This document shows positions 9,601 through 17,882 of a stretch of DNA of 64,000 nt, piece by piece. Positions within the stretch are counted from its first letter, which is position 1; each line of letters opens with the position of its first letter. The notes beneath the pieces are model-generated. The model was not told the origin of the DNA. It ran no database searches and was given only the letters and a program-made list of their open reading frames with translations. The DNA comes from Acidobacteriota bacterium (GTDB lineage: Bacteria > Acidobacteriota > Terriglobia > Terriglobales > Acidobacteriaceae), in contig JAJXZT010000004.1 in NCBI GenBank assembly GCA_021779935.1, forward strand, positions 1-64,000. Reading direction: 5' to 3'. The position numbers were made by a program, and so were the translations under genes.

Positions 9601-9995
9601 GCCACTGCTCCAACCGAAGGAGAGGCTTCGGGGAACTTGTCCCACAGCGGTTGCCAGCTCAGTCCGCCATTGGTCGTCTTCCACATGCCGCCGGAAGCCG
9701 CGCCAAAATAATAGACGTCGCTGTCACTGGGATCACCCGCCACGGCAACCACGCGACCGCCGCGGAAGGGGCCGACGAGGCGATATTTCATGCCCTCGAA
9801 CACGGACTTCGCGGGCTCGGGTTTCGTTGGCTGCACTTTGCCCGCGTCAGCGGGGAAGGACTGTTGGGCGGTCGATCCAGCTTGTGCAAGAAGCTGATAA
9901 CCAGTCTTGGCCGGCCTGTTTAACGACCGATTTTGTGCAAGTGCGATTGTGCTGAACAGAACGAGCAGAACTACAAGGATGCGTCTTGGGCTCAC
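6663..9995 (-). CDS. Exported VPS10/BNR-repeat beta-propeller protein
   Basis: The 1110-residue protein starts at GTG 9995 with a signal peptide (MSPRRILVVLLVLFSTIALAQ). From about residue 65 to 770 it is built of many Asp-box/BNR repeats such as STDAGKTW, SKDGGKTW, SEDGGDTW and TDDGGETW, consistent with one or two large beta-propellers of the sortilin/VPS10 type. The C-terminal about 300 residues are non-repetitive: a Lys/Asp-rich linker, a beta-sandwich-like part, and then helical coiled-coil segments. This family is very common in Acidobacteriota and is often annotated as glycosyl hydrolase, but no catalytic sialidase residues can be assigned. It is probably an envelope or secreted binding protein. 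Confidence 0.85.
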   Translation of the reverse strand: MSPRRILVVLLVLFSTIALAQNRSLNRPAKTGYQLLAQAGSTAQQSFPADAGKVQPTKPEPAKSVFEGMKYRLVGPFRGGRVVAVAGDPSDSDVYYFGAASGGMWKTTNGGLSWQPLWDKFPEASPSVGAVAVAPSDPNVIYVGTGEACIRGNVVMGNGVYKSTDAGKTWKFIGLRDTLSIGRIAVDPKDANIVYVAALGHPFGENTERGIFRSKDGGKTWQRVLYVDEKTGAVDVQLDPSNPSILYAGMWQVVRKPWTMESGGPGSGLYRSEDGGDTWQKLSGHGLPEGIWGRVGVAPTSNPNRVYALIEAKKGGLFRTDDGGETWHLMTDDNSYRQRAWYYTHVFADPSNPDVVYILNTGSYRSIDGGKTFARIPTPHGDNHGLWIDPKNPKRLINGNDGGATVSTDGGMTWTTEDNQPTAQFYHVAADNRFPYWLYGAQQDNSTVAIASAARGGINRTDWYPVGGGESGYVTPDPLDPNIVYAGSYGGDISRYDHRTGEEQLVNPWPRNVIGWPAAPLKHRFQWTEPIVFSPHDPHTLYFAGEVLFKTTNNGMSWTAISPDLTRNDKSKQESSGGPLTKDNTGVEVYDTIFSVVESPVQAGLIWAGSDDGLVHITRDGGGHWENVTPKDMPEWGTVSMIEASPSDAGTAYIAVERHKMDDFTPYIFKTHNFGKTWTAITDGIPKGDYVHAVRVDPKRKGLLYAGTEKGIYFSFDDGDHWQSLQLNLPRVPVNDLIVKNNDLAVATHGRAFWILDDLSPLRQWNESIRSEDVHLFKPEAANHTTFRGFFFGGGNTGQNPPPGAVIYYYLKNDLKKPDAKKDDSEDQAKNGSDANKKASAPKIKIEILDASGKVIRTYPEPNPALEAPEGGFRRGGGRTEIPAKAGVNRFVWDLRYEGAPRVPHSPLWGGDTNGPIALPGKYSVRFTVDGKSQTQPFEIVPDPRLHVTQEDLKKQFDLMQQILGKVTQVHEAVRQIRDLRSQMDVLNKRLSQEKFANAKAISDASAALDKKMTALEEKMIQTKAKADEDVLNYPIRLNNILVALGGVVSSADAAPTAQDYELFGELSKQADELLAEWQGIVKTDVAAFNKMAREQNVSAVGLMPVSDQR

Positions 9996-10234
9996 GCGGG
10001 GGCACCTCCGGAAAAATTCGTGCGCCCAATCCTACTATTCAGTGAGAGATTTGCGAAGTCCGTAGTGAGGCTGATGTAGCGAGATATCTCGGAAGGAATG
10101 TTGCGAAGAAGTAGACGACAGGGTTCGTGCGGATGATTGGTGCGGGTTAAGACGTGTCTTGCGGGCGGATTGCGTCACACGCCGCCGCTTGCAACCTTGC
10201 CCGAGCCACTTCTGCGGCCGCCGTAAGCAGTCAG

Positions 10235-10504
10235 TTAGACGAGTTTAGCTTCGCGGCGCTGCAACAGCTTTGGATCAAAACCGTGCTTCATTGCCCGATC
10301 AAACCACTGCTGGGCTCTTTCCGGTTCGGCGGCAGCGAGGAATGCACGGCCAACAATGAACTCTGCGACTGGGCTTTCCGATAATGCTTCTGTTGCAATT
10401 GCCTGGCAACAATCATCGTCTGTGACGGACGGCATGCAGCTAATTCTGTGAAGGGCATCGAGGATGTCCTTCTCCTCTGACGAATAATGGGGAGGGCGCG
10501 TCAT
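10235..10504 (-). CDS. Small helical protein, TPR-like tail
   Basis: The start is placed at ATG 10504 (MTRPPHYSSEEKD) because AGGAG lies about 9 bases upstream; an in-frame start 12 codons earlier has only a basic leader. The 89-residue protein is helical. Its second half (FLAAAEPERAQQWFDRAMKHGFDPKLL, residues about 55-81) resembles a single TPR repeat. There are three Cys residues, of which two are adjacent. No family is named. It stands alone between the VPS10 gene and the divergent epimerase operon. Confidence 0.5.
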   Translation of the reverse strand: MTRPPHYSSEEKDILDALHRISCMPSVTDDDCCQAIATEALSESPVAEFIVGRAFLAAAEPERAQQWFDRAMKHGFDPKLLQRREAKLV

Positions 10505-10821
10505 CTTTCGTCTCCTTCTAATGCGCAGAGTATTCCACATGGGACTTACTTGAAAGTGACGGGAGTACCGTCCCTGTTGTGCATCCCGTCACAATTCCCA
10601 AGCCGAAAACGTGTGCGCATTTGGGAAATCAATAGTTCTATATACCGCGCGCTGGACTGGCGCATCGCCCATTCGGGTGAGCAGCACTGATGCCAACCGA
10701 GTCATGACGCTCCGCCATCGGGTCGTCAACGCATTCTGCCCTGGGAAACAGCCAATTTTTCGCTTGCTGGTTTACAATTGCGGCCTTGAGGAAAGGCTGG
10801 GCGGGGAAACCCTAGCTGGTC
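10505..10821. other. Divergent intergenic region before epimerase operon
   Basis: About 317 bases separate the small TPR-like gene and the epimerase. No gene is supported. It should hold the promoters of both transcription units, but I could not assign a convincing -35/-10 pair. Confidence 0.4.
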
Positions 10822-11901
10822 TTGTTTCGCTCAGGAGGGCCTATCAACCCGCTTGCAACAGATCTGGACACAGTGCTTGAGGCCACCCGCGATCTGTGGG
10901 AAGAAGTCCGTGGAGAGCACATCTTTTTGACTGGCGGAACCGGCTTCTTTGGTTGCTGGCTGCTTGAAAGCTTCCTCTGGGCAAACGAGAGGCTCGACCT
11001 GCATGGGTCGGCAACGGTCTTGACGCGCGACCCGGAAAGTTTCCATCGCAAGGCCCGGCATCTGGCGAATAATTCCGCAGTTACTCTTCAGCGTGGTGAC
11101 GTACGGGATTTTTCGTTTCCAGACGGCGATTTCCCATTCGTGATTCATGCGGCAACGGAAGCCAGCGCCCAGCAGGAGAAAGAGGCACCGCTTGAGATGC
11201 TGAGTACGATTGTCGACGGTACCCGACGCGCACTGGATTTCGCGCGAAGCCACGGGACAAAGAAATTTCTTCTCATGAGTTCCGGAGCCGTCTACGGCAA
11301 GCAACCGGAAGAGATTACACACGTGCCGGAGAGCTTCTGCGGCGGGCCCGATCCCATCAGCAAGGCTTCAGTCTATGCGGAGGGGAAGCGAATGGCCGAA
11401 CTTCTGTGTTCACTGTATTCGGCTGGAACAGCAATGGAGTGCAAGATTGCTCGCTGTTTTGCTTTCGCTGGTCCATATCTGCCGCTTGACACACACTTTG
11501 CCGTTGGCAATTTCATTCGCGACGCGATGCAGCGCAAAGAGATCCACGTGCGAGGCGACGGAACACCATATCGTTCGTATATGTACCCCAGTGACGCCGT
11601 GACCTGGCTGTGGACGATGTTGTTTCGCGCACCCGCGCTGCGCCCGCTCAATGTCGGCTCGGAGCATGCGATCAGCATTCGAGAACTGGCGCGCATAACG
11701 GCGGATACATTGAACCCAGGATCGCATATCATTGTTGATCGTCGCCACGAACCCGGTACACCGGTGGAGCGCTACGTGCCATGTACGCGTGCCGCCCGTG
11801 AGACCCTTGGCCTGGCAGAGCAGATTAATTTACAAGAGTCGATATTACGAACCGCCTGGTGGCACGGATACGGAAAGAGTCATGAATCCTCGTCTGATTA
11901 G
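10822..11901 (+). CDS. NAD-dependent sugar epimerase/dehydratase
   Basis: This is an extended short-chain dehydrogenase of 359 residues when read from TTG 10822. The Rossmann motif TGGTGFFG is at residues 37-44 and the catalytic YxxxK pair is Y185/K189, preceded by SSGAVYG. It should act on a nucleotide-activated sugar in the cytoplasm, feeding the glycosyltransferase encoded directly downstream (20-base overlap). The start is unsure: the only clear AGGAGG (10833-10838) lies inside this frame with no ATG/GTG at the right distance, so either TTG 10822 or a non-canonical start just after the site is used. The substrate cannot be read from sequence. Confidence 0.85.
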   Translation: MFRSGGPINPLATDLDTVLEATRDLWEEVRGEHIFLTGGTGFFGCWLLESFLWANERLDLHGSATVLTRDPESFHRKARHLANNSAVTLQRGDVRDFSFPDGDFPFVIHAATEASAQQEKEAPLEMLSTIVDGTRRALDFARSHGTKKFLLMSSGAVYGKQPEEITHVPESFCGGPDPISKASVYAEGKRMAELLCSLYSAGTAMECKIARCFAFAGPYLPLDTHFAVGNFIRDAMQRKEIHVRGDGTPYRSYMYPSDAVTWLWTMLFRAPALRPLNVGSEHAISIRELARITADTLNPGSHIIVDRRHEPGTPVERYVPCTRAARETLGLAEQINLQESILRTAWWHGYGKSHESSSD

Positions 11902-12883
11902 CGTTGTCACCCCCTGTTTCAACGAAGAGGGAAATGTACGCGAAGTCTATGCGCGGACGCGCGCCGTGATGGCCACCTTGCCCGGCTATCTTTACGAGCA
12001 TATTTTCATCGACAATGCCTCCGACGACCGGACCGTCGAGATACTGAAGGGAATCGCCGCGCACGATCCAAACGTCAAGATTATTGTCAATGCCCGTAAC
12101 TTCGGTCATATTCGCTCGCCGCACCACGCAATGATGGAAGCCAGGGGCGATGCGGTTGCCATCATTCTTTCGGATTTGCAGGATCCGCCGGAACTCCTTC
12201 GCGACATGGTGCTCGAGTGGGAGAAGGGAACCCCGATTGTTGCCGGAGTGAAAGTGACAAGCGAAGAAGGCGGTCTGATGTATGCGATTCGCTCGCTCTA
12301 CTATCGCACGGTGTCGCGGTTGACGGACGTCAAGGTGCTGGAGCACTTCACGGGATTCGGTGTTTACGACCGGAAGGTGATCGACATCGTTCGCACAAGG
12401 TACAACGACCCCTATCCTTTTTTCCGGGGCATCATCGCCGAGATCGGGCTGCCGCACAAGGAGATCCCCTACAACCAGAAGCGGCGAACACGTGGCATCA
12501 CGAAAAACAATTTTTATACTCTCTACGACATCGCAATGCTGGGGATCACGAATCTCTCCAAGGTGCCATTGCGACTGGTCACCTTTATGGGCTTTGTCTC
12601 TGCTATCCTTAGCCTAACTGTTGGATTGTTCTACCTGTGTTATAAGCTCGTCATGTGGTCGAGCTTCTCCGTTGGGATTGCCCCGCTTGTGCTTGGACTC
12701 TTTTTTCTTGGTTCAGTCCAGTTGATTGCCATGGGAATCATCGGAGAGTACGTGGGATCCATCCACACGCAGATTCAGAACCGGCCGCTCGTTATTGAAA
12801 AGGAGCGCGTGAACTTCGACTTGGCACCTGTGCCGGTCCCGGTAGAATTTGCCAGTGTGGATGCCAGCGAAAGGAATTCGTGA
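11882..12883 (+). CDS. GtrB/DPM1-type family 2 glycosyltransferase
   Basis: The start is ATG 11882 (MNPRLISVVTPCFNEEGN), overlapping the epimerase end by 20 bases; a longer in-frame extension would run deep into that gene. The 333-residue protein has the GT-A nucleotide-binding N-terminus and an SDLQDPPE metal/substrate motif near residue 100. Two C-terminal membrane helices (about 233-260 and 270-295) resemble GtrB and dolichol/undecaprenyl-phosphate sugar transferases. It should transfer a sugar from a nucleotide donor to undecaprenyl phosphate at the inner membrane. A GtrA flippase gene follows with a GTGA overlap, completing the usual lipid-linked sugar pair. Confidence 0.88.
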   Translation: MNPRLISVVTPCFNEEGNVREVYARTRAVMATLPGYLYEHIFIDNASDDRTVEILKGIAAHDPNVKIIVNARNFGHIRSPHHAMMEARGDAVAIILSDLQDPPELLRDMVLEWEKGTPIVAGVKVTSEEGGLMYAIRSLYYRTVSRLTDVKVLEHFTGFGVYDRKVIDIVRTRYNDPYPFFRGIIAEIGLPHKEIPYNQKRRTRGITKNNFYTLYDIAMLGITNLSKVPLRLVTFMGFVSAILSLTVGLFYLCYKLVMWSSFSVGIAPLVLGLFFLGSVQLIAMGIIGEYVGSIHTQIQNRPLVIEKERVNFDLAPVPVPVEFASVDASERNS

Positions 12884-13344
12884 GCGAACGACTCCAGGTA
12901 TTGTGGCGAATCCCCCTCCCGATTCGTTACCTCATCGTAGGCGCATGGAACACGGCGTTTGGCTACGGTTGCTATGCGCTGTTCACGGCGCTACTGACCC
13001 GCGTCTATGACCACGGCTACATTATTGCGAGCGTGCTGGGAAACCTCGTCAGCATCTCGATAGCGTTTCTGGGCTACAAGTGGATCGTGTTCCGCACAAA
13101 AGGGAACTATCTTCACGAGTGGTTGCGATGCATGGCCGTGTATAGCACTACGATCGTGTTGTCAGCTGCGGCTTTGCCCTTCATCGTCGCCATGCTCCGC
13201 GGGATGTTCCAAATGCACGGAGAAGCCCCTTACGTGGCTGGCGCCATCGTCACGGCCGTGACGGTGATTATCAGTTTCTTCGGACACAAGCACATTTCTT
13301 TTCGCTGGAATCAACGCGCAGAGGAAAAAGAACACATCGCCTGA
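12880..13344 (+). CDS. GtrA-family lipid-linked sugar flippase
   Basis: The GTG start at 12880 overlaps the TGA of the glycosyltransferase gene. The 154-residue protein has four predicted membrane helices and the typical GtrA opening (IRYLIVGAWNTAFGYGCYAL, residues about 15-34). A second conserved pattern near residues 55-72 ends in YKWIVFRTKGN. GtrA proteins are thought to move undecaprenyl-phosphate sugars across the membrane for modification of surface polysaccharide. The C-terminus ends in a short charged tail. The gene order epimerase-GtrB-GtrA suggests one pathway making and exporting a modified sugar. Confidence 0.88.
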   Translation: MSERLQVLWRIPLPIRYLIVGAWNTAFGYGCYALFTALLTRVYDHGYIIASVLGNLVSISIAFLGYKWIVFRTKGNYLHEWLRCMAVYSTTIVLSAAALPFIVAMLRGMFQMHGEAPYVAGAIVTAVTVIISFFGHKHISFRWNQRAEEKEHIA

Positions 13345-13377
13345 ATCCACAAGCGCAGTTCAGACGACATTGCGAGG

Positions 13378-14367
13378 CTAGCGGTCTCGGGAGACGATGA
13401 AGTTCGGAGCCCAGACGAGCGCGGCTTTGTATTCGTTAGCGGGGAAGTCTTCAATGTTCCTGAGAGCTGCGTCGGCGTAGGCGGTTGCTTCCGTGTTTGC
13501 GGCCGTGAGCGAATCATATTTCAGAAGAATTTCAAGAATGTCCGAGTGGGTGACGCCGTTGAAGGCGCGGTCGTGCAGGACGCTTTCGATCTTCGATTTT
13601 TCCGCGGGCGTGCAGCGCTCCATGGCGTGGATGACCGCGAGGGTCGCCTTACCTTCGCGCAAGTCGCTGGCAACCGGTTTGCCGAGAATCTCCTCCGAAG
13701 CCGTCAGGTCAAGCACATCGTCGACAATCTGAAAAGCCATGCCGATGTTGCGTCCGTAGGAGCGCAGCAATTGCTGCTGTTCCTCGGAAACTCCCGCCAG
13801 TATGCCGCCCAGGTGCATGCAGGTCGCGAAGAGGCACGCGGTTTTGCGGAAGATCAGGTCGAGATGCTCTTCGCGTGAGATCGATTTGCCAAGCTTCTCG
13901 ATCTGAAGCAGTTCGCCTTCCACCATCTGTTGGGTGAGACTGATCAGTATGTCGAGAATGCCAAGATTGCGCTCCTGTATGGCAATCTTGAAGGCCTGCA
14001 TATAGAGCCAGTCGCCGGCGAGTACGCACTTTGAGTTTCCCCATTGCGTGTTGGCCGCCGGACGGCCACGGCGTATCTGCGCTTCGTCAATGATGTCGTC
14101 GTGAACGAGCGTGGCGGTGTGGATGATTTCGACGACCGCCCCGAGCCGGATGGCTCCCCCGCCGGAATAGCCAAGCATGCGCGAGGAGAGGAGCAAAAGC
14201 GCTGGCCGGATTCGCTTGCCGCCACCGCCGCGCAGGTACTCGCCAATCTCCGTGATGACGCCTACATTCGAGACGGTGTCACGTCCAAACTCGTGCTCGA
14301 TCTCGGCGAGGTCGTCGCGCAGCAGATCAAAAAAATCCTTCGTGTTCGCAATGGCGGGACTGTTCAA
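13378..14367 (-). CDS. Long-chain polyprenyl diphosphate synthase (IspB/octaprenyl-type)
   Basis: The 329-residue protein has both Asp-rich motifs of trans-prenyltransferases: DDIID at residues 90-94 and DDVLD at 216-220. It also has the GGKRIRP motif at 49-55. The residues before the first motif lack bulky aromatics at the usual chain-length-limiting places, which fits a long-chain product for a quinone side chain. It condenses isopentenyl diphosphate units in the cytoplasm. The predicted start is TTG 14367 with a weak upstream site, so the start is uncertain. It is the last gene of a minus-strand run with yajQ, tatD, metG and larC. Confidence 0.88.
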   Translation of the reverse strand: MNSPAIANTKDFFDLLRDDLAEIEHEFGRDTVSNVGVITEIGEYLRGGGGKRIRPALLLLSSRMLGYSGGGAIRLGAVVEIIHTATLVHDDIIDEAQIRRGRPAANTQWGNSKCVLAGDWLYMQAFKIAIQERNLGILDILISLTQQMVEGELLQIEKLGKSISREEHLDLIFRKTACLFATCMHLGGILAGVSEEQQQLLRSYGRNIGMAFQIVDDVLDLTASEEILGKPVASDLREGKATLAVIHAMERCTPAEKSKIESVLHDRAFNGVTHSDILEILLKYDSLTAANTEATAYADAALRNIEDFPANEYKAALVWAPNFIVSRDR

Positions 14368-14461
14368 ATGGGAAACCTTGAAAATGACTTTCTGTCGTGC
14401 TTCTCTACACGATGGTCACCGGTAATGTGGCGCTCGTCGCGGATCGAGTTCCCCAACAAGG

Positions 14462-14962
14462 TCAATTCGACCGATAGTTGGTAAACTGCATGTCAATTCC
14501 GAAATCCTTACCCTTCAGCAAGGCGATGATCTCTTGAAGCGAGTCGCGGTCCTTGCCGGACACGCGCACAAAATCGCCCTGAATCGATGCTTGCACTTTC
14601 TTCTTTGAATCCTTGATGGCCTTGACGATTTCGCGGGCCTTCTCCGTCGGAATGCCCTGCTGCATTGTGACTCGCTGGCGCACTGTGGACCCCGCGGCTG
14701 GCTCGATCTTGCCGTACTCCAAGGCCTTGAGGGGAACGTTGCGCTTGACCAGCTTCGTTTGCAGCACGTCCGTGACGGCTTTCAACTTATAGTCGTCTGC
14801 CGACGTCAGGATAAGGGCTTCCTTCCCCTCCAGTTCAATGTTGGAGTTGGAGCCCTTCAGATCGTAACGCTGGTGGATTTCTTTCAAGGCCTGCTGGATC
14901 GCGTTGGAAACCTCCTGCAGGTCCACCTTGCTGACAATATCGAATGAATTCTCGGATGCCAT
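14462..14962 (-). CDS. yajQ: YajQ family cyclic-di-GMP-binding protein
   Basis: The 166-residue protein is full length for the family. It begins [21 protein letters not shown] and carries the conserved [13 protein letters not shown] segment (residues 32-44) and [17 protein letters not shown] near the C-terminus. YajQ proteins have two ferredoxin-like domains, and some bind cyclic di-GMP and act as transcriptional co-effectors. ATG 14962 is the obvious start. It lies 48 bases downstream of tatD and 94 bases upstream of the polyprenyl synthase gene on the same strand. Confidence 0.93.
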   Translation of the reverse strand: MASENSFDIVSKVDLQEVSNAIQQALKEIHQRYDLKGSNSNIELEGKEALILTSADDYKLKAVTDVLQTKLVKRNVPLKALEYGKIEPAAGSTVRQRVTMQQGIPTEKAREIVKAIKDSKKKVQASIQGDFVRVSGKDRDSLQEIIALLKGKDFGIDMQFTNYRSN

Positions 14963-15010
14963 GTGAGTTAAGTGTATGACAAACCCGCGTTTTACGCACG
15001 GTGCAAAACG

Positions 15011-15817
15011 TTAGTGTGGGGGACTTGTGAGCCCGAAAAAGCGGAAAAAGTTGTCCGCTGCAAGATTGCCGGCCTGTTCTCCTGAAAGCCCCCGCAATTC
15101 TCCAACCTGACGAGCCGTCTCCACGATGAACGCGGGCTCATTGCGCTTCCCGCGATGCGGCACGGGCGCAAGATACGGGCAATCGGTCTCAATGAAAAAC
15201 CGATCGAGCGGAACCATCGCCGCGACATCGCGAATGTTCTGCGCCTTGGGGTACGTGATGTTGCCGGCAAATGAAATCACGAAGCCAATATCGAGCGCCG
15301 CACGGGCGTGTTCGAGGGATCCAGTGAAACAGTGCAGGATTCCACCCAGTCCGGCTGGCGCCCAGCGTTCACGCAGCAGTCGCAGGCAATCATCCCAGGC
15401 ATCCTCGCTATTCTGCGAGGGACGGCAGTGGATGATGATCGGCTTGTGCGCGGCCTCAGCCAACTCCAATTGGCGAGCAAAAACCGTCTGCTGCACGTCG
15501 CGCGGCGAGTGATCGTAAAAGTAGTCGAGCCCGATTTCGCCCCACGCAATGACCTTGGGATGTTTCGCGAGCCGCTCCATCTTCGCGTAGGCGGCTTCGT
15601 CTGCCAGCCGCGCCTCGTGGGGATGAATGCCAATCGATGCGTAGATCCAGTCGTGCTTCTCTGCAAACGGAATTGCGCACTCGACCGTGTCAGGGCCGTC
15701 GCCGTTTCCAATTGCAAGCAGTGTACGGACTCCCACTTCACGGGCGCGTGTCAACATTGCGTCGCGGTCGGCAGCGAACTGCTTGCCATCGATATGTGCG
15801 TGGGAGTCGACGTACAT
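15011..15817 (-). CDS. TatD family metal-dependent DNase
   Basis: The 268-residue TIM-barrel hydrolase has HAH at residues 6-8, GEIGLDY near 93-99, an IIHCR histidine near 130 and ETDCPYLAP near 208-216, which form the two-metal site. The family acts as 3'-5' exonuclease or deoxyribonuclease in DNA repair or fragmentation. It follows metG with a 21-base gap, a neighbourhood seen in many bacteria where tatD and metG adjoin. The start is ATG 15817. The C-terminal FFGL motif is also typical. Confidence 0.93.
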   Translation of the reverse strand: MYVDSHAHIDGKQFAADRDAMLTRAREVGVRTLLAIGNGDGPDTVECAIPFAEKHDWIYASIGIHPHEARLADEAAYAKMERLAKHPKVIAWGEIGLDYFYDHSPRDVQQTVFARQLELAEAAHKPIIIHCRPSQNSEDAWDDCLRLLRERWAPAGLGGILHCFTGSLEHARAALDIGFVISFAGNITYPKAQNIRDVAAMVPLDRFFIETDCPYLAPVPHRGKRNEPAFIVETARQVGELRGLSGEQAGNLAADNFFRFFGLTSPPH

Positions 15818-15838
15818 GAGTGCTCGGTAATTTTCGAA

Positions 15839-17857
15839 CTACTTCAGGCGCGCTCCAACAGGAACTTCTTCCAGGAAGCTGGCCAGTGCGGGGACTCCTT
15901 CTTCCCCGAAAGATGCGGCGACGATCATCCCTTGCGATTCGATGCCGCGCAGTTTGCGCGGGGCGAGATTGGCGACGATCACCACCTTCCGCCCGATGAG
16001 CTTCTCCGGATCGTAAGCCTTGGCAATTCCGGCAACGATTGTGCGAACTTCCGTGCCAATATCCACGGTCAGCTTGAGCAGCTTGTCTGCTTTCTCGACC
16101 TTCTCGGCAGTCTTTACCTGGCCGACGCGCAACTCCACCTTCATGAAGTCGTCGATAGTAATTGTTCCACTGCCTGCCACAGGTGCGGGAGCAGGAATTG
16201 CCGGTTGTGCGCTTTGCGCTGCTGGTGTCGCGGGCGTGTTTTCGTTACTCGTTGCGGCCGGTGCTGCCGGAGTATTCCGCTCTTGTTCCATCTGTTGCAT
16301 CCTTTCAATTGCGCTCTTATCGGCGCGAGGGAAGACACCCTCGACTTTGCCCAGCTTTGTGCCGGCGCTCAGTTGTCCCCACTTGAGACTACGCAGCTCA
16401 AACTTCGCGATGTCTCCCAGCCCGAGCTGCGACCAGATACGGGCGGTTGAGTCGGGAAGGATAGGATAGGCGAGAGCAATCACAACACGCAGCGACTCGG
16501 CGCAGGTGTAGAGAATCTCGGAGAGCTTTGCACGATCCTCTTCGCCAGTGAGTTTCCAAGGAGCCATTTCCGCGATGTATCCATCCACGGTTGCGATCAG
16601 CGACCAGGCATCCCGCAGCGCTCCGGAGAAATCATAGTCGGCAAACTTCGCGCCGAAACCTTCGATTACGCTCTCGGCTTGTTGCTTAATCGCCGTTGCA
16701 GCCTCAGAAGATTGCTTCGGCGGAGCAGGTACGGCACCGTCGAAGTAGCGCGTGATCATCGAAAGCGTGCGACTGGCAAGATTCCCAAGTCCGTTTGCGA
16801 GGTCCGAGTTGTAGCGTTGCACCAGGGCATCGAACGAGAACGAACCGTCCTGACCGAAGACAATCTCGCGCAAAAGGAAGTAGCGCATGGCGTCCGCGCC
16901 GAGCACGTCAAGGATGGTTTCCGCGCGTACGATATTGCCACGCGATTTCGACATCTTGCTCTCTTCAAAGAGCAGCCATCCGTGCGCCACGATTTGCTTC
17001 GGTAACGGCAGGCCAGCGGCGATCAGGAATGCCGGCCAGTAGACGCAATGGAAGCGCACGATCTCCTTGCCGATCATGTGCAGGTCGGCTGGCCAGTAGC
17101 GCGCGTATTGTTGCTGGTCTTTTTTGTCGGGAGATCCATAACCGATCGCCGTGATGTAATTGCACAGCGCGTCGAGCCAAACGTAAATAACGTGTCCCGG
17201 ATCGTCCGGCACCGGGATGCCCCACTTGAACGTCGTGCGACTGATGGAGAGATCTTTCAGTCCGCTGCGTACGAAGGCGATGACCTCATTGCGCCGCGTC
17301 TCCGGGCGGATGAAGTTCGGGGTCTCCGTGTAGAGCTTGAGAAGCTGGTCTTCCAGCGCCGAGAGTTTGAAGAAGTAGTTCTCCTCCTTCACCGTCTCGG
17401 TTGGGCGGCCGCAATCCGGACAAGGTGCGCCAGGCGTATCCACATCGACGTAGAGTTCGTCGAACACGCAATATTGACCGCTATAAGTTGCCTTATAGAT
17501 GTAGCCGCGTTCCTTCAGCAGCGTAAACATGGCCTGTACGCCACGCTTGTGTTCCTCGCTGGTGGTGCGGATGAACTTGTCGTAGGTGATGCCGAGGCGA
17601 TCCCAGAGTTGCTTGTACTCGCCCGCCACTTCGTCGGTGAACTGTTGCGGCGACTTTCCCGCGGCGTTTGCCGAGCGCTCGATCTTCTGGCCGTGTTCAT
17701 CGGTACCGGTAAGAAAAAACGTGTCGACACCGAGGGCTCGCTGGCGTCGCGCAATCGCGTCGCAGGCAAGTGTCGTGTACGTGTGTCCAAGGTGAGGACG
17801 GGCGTTCACGTAGTAAATGGGCGTTGTGAGGTAAAACTTTCCTTCGGATCGATCCAT
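15839..17857 (-). CDS. metG: Methionyl-tRNA synthetase with C-terminal EMAPII-like domain
   Basis: The 672-residue class I synthetase has HLGH at residues 22-25 and KMSKS at 301-305. A single zinc-knuckle CPDC (about 143-146) in the connective domain marks the one-zinc form. After the anticodon-binding helical region, a Pro/Ala-rich linker (about 520-560) joins a tRNA-binding OB-fold domain (KVELRVGQV onward) used for dimerisation and tRNA capture. ATG 17857 starts 25 bases after larC, so the two are likely co-transcribed. Confidence 0.95.
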   Translation of the reverse strand: MDRSEGKFYLTTPIYYVNARPHLGHTYTTLACDAIARRQRALGVDTFFLTGTDEHGQKIERSANAAGKSPQQFTDEVAGEYKQLWDRLGITYDKFIRTTSEEHKRGVQAMFTLLKERGYIYKATYSGQYCVFDELYVDVDTPGAPCPDCGRPTETVKEENYFFKLSALEDQLLKLYTETPNFIRPETRRNEVIAFVRSGLKDLSISRTTFKWGIPVPDDPGHVIYVWLDALCNYITAIGYGSPDKKDQQQYARYWPADLHMIGKEIVRFHCVYWPAFLIAAGLPLPKQIVAHGWLLFEESKMSKSRGNIVRAETILDVLGADAMRYFLLREIVFGQDGSFSFDALVQRYNSDLANGLGNLASRTLSMITRYFDGAVPAPPKQSSEAATAIKQQAESVIEGFGAKFADYDFSGALRDAWSLIATVDGYIAEMAPWKLTGEEDRAKLSEILYTCAESLRVVIALAYPILPDSTARIWSQLGLGDIAKFELRSLKWGQLSAGTKLGKVEGVFPRADKSAIERMQQMEQERNTPAAPAATSNENTPATPAAQSAQPAIPAPAPVAGSGTITIDDFMKVELRVGQVKTAEKVEKADKLLKLTVDIGTEVRTIVAGIAKAYDPEKLIGRKVVIVANLAPRKLRGIESQGMIVAASFGEEGVPALASFLEEVPVGARLK

Positions 17858-17882
17858 GTTTTCCGTTCCAACGCAGGCAGCG

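Noticed and set aside
15308-16450. Plus-strand 380-codon frame over tatD and metG
   Set aside because: Spans two confident genes on the opposite strand.
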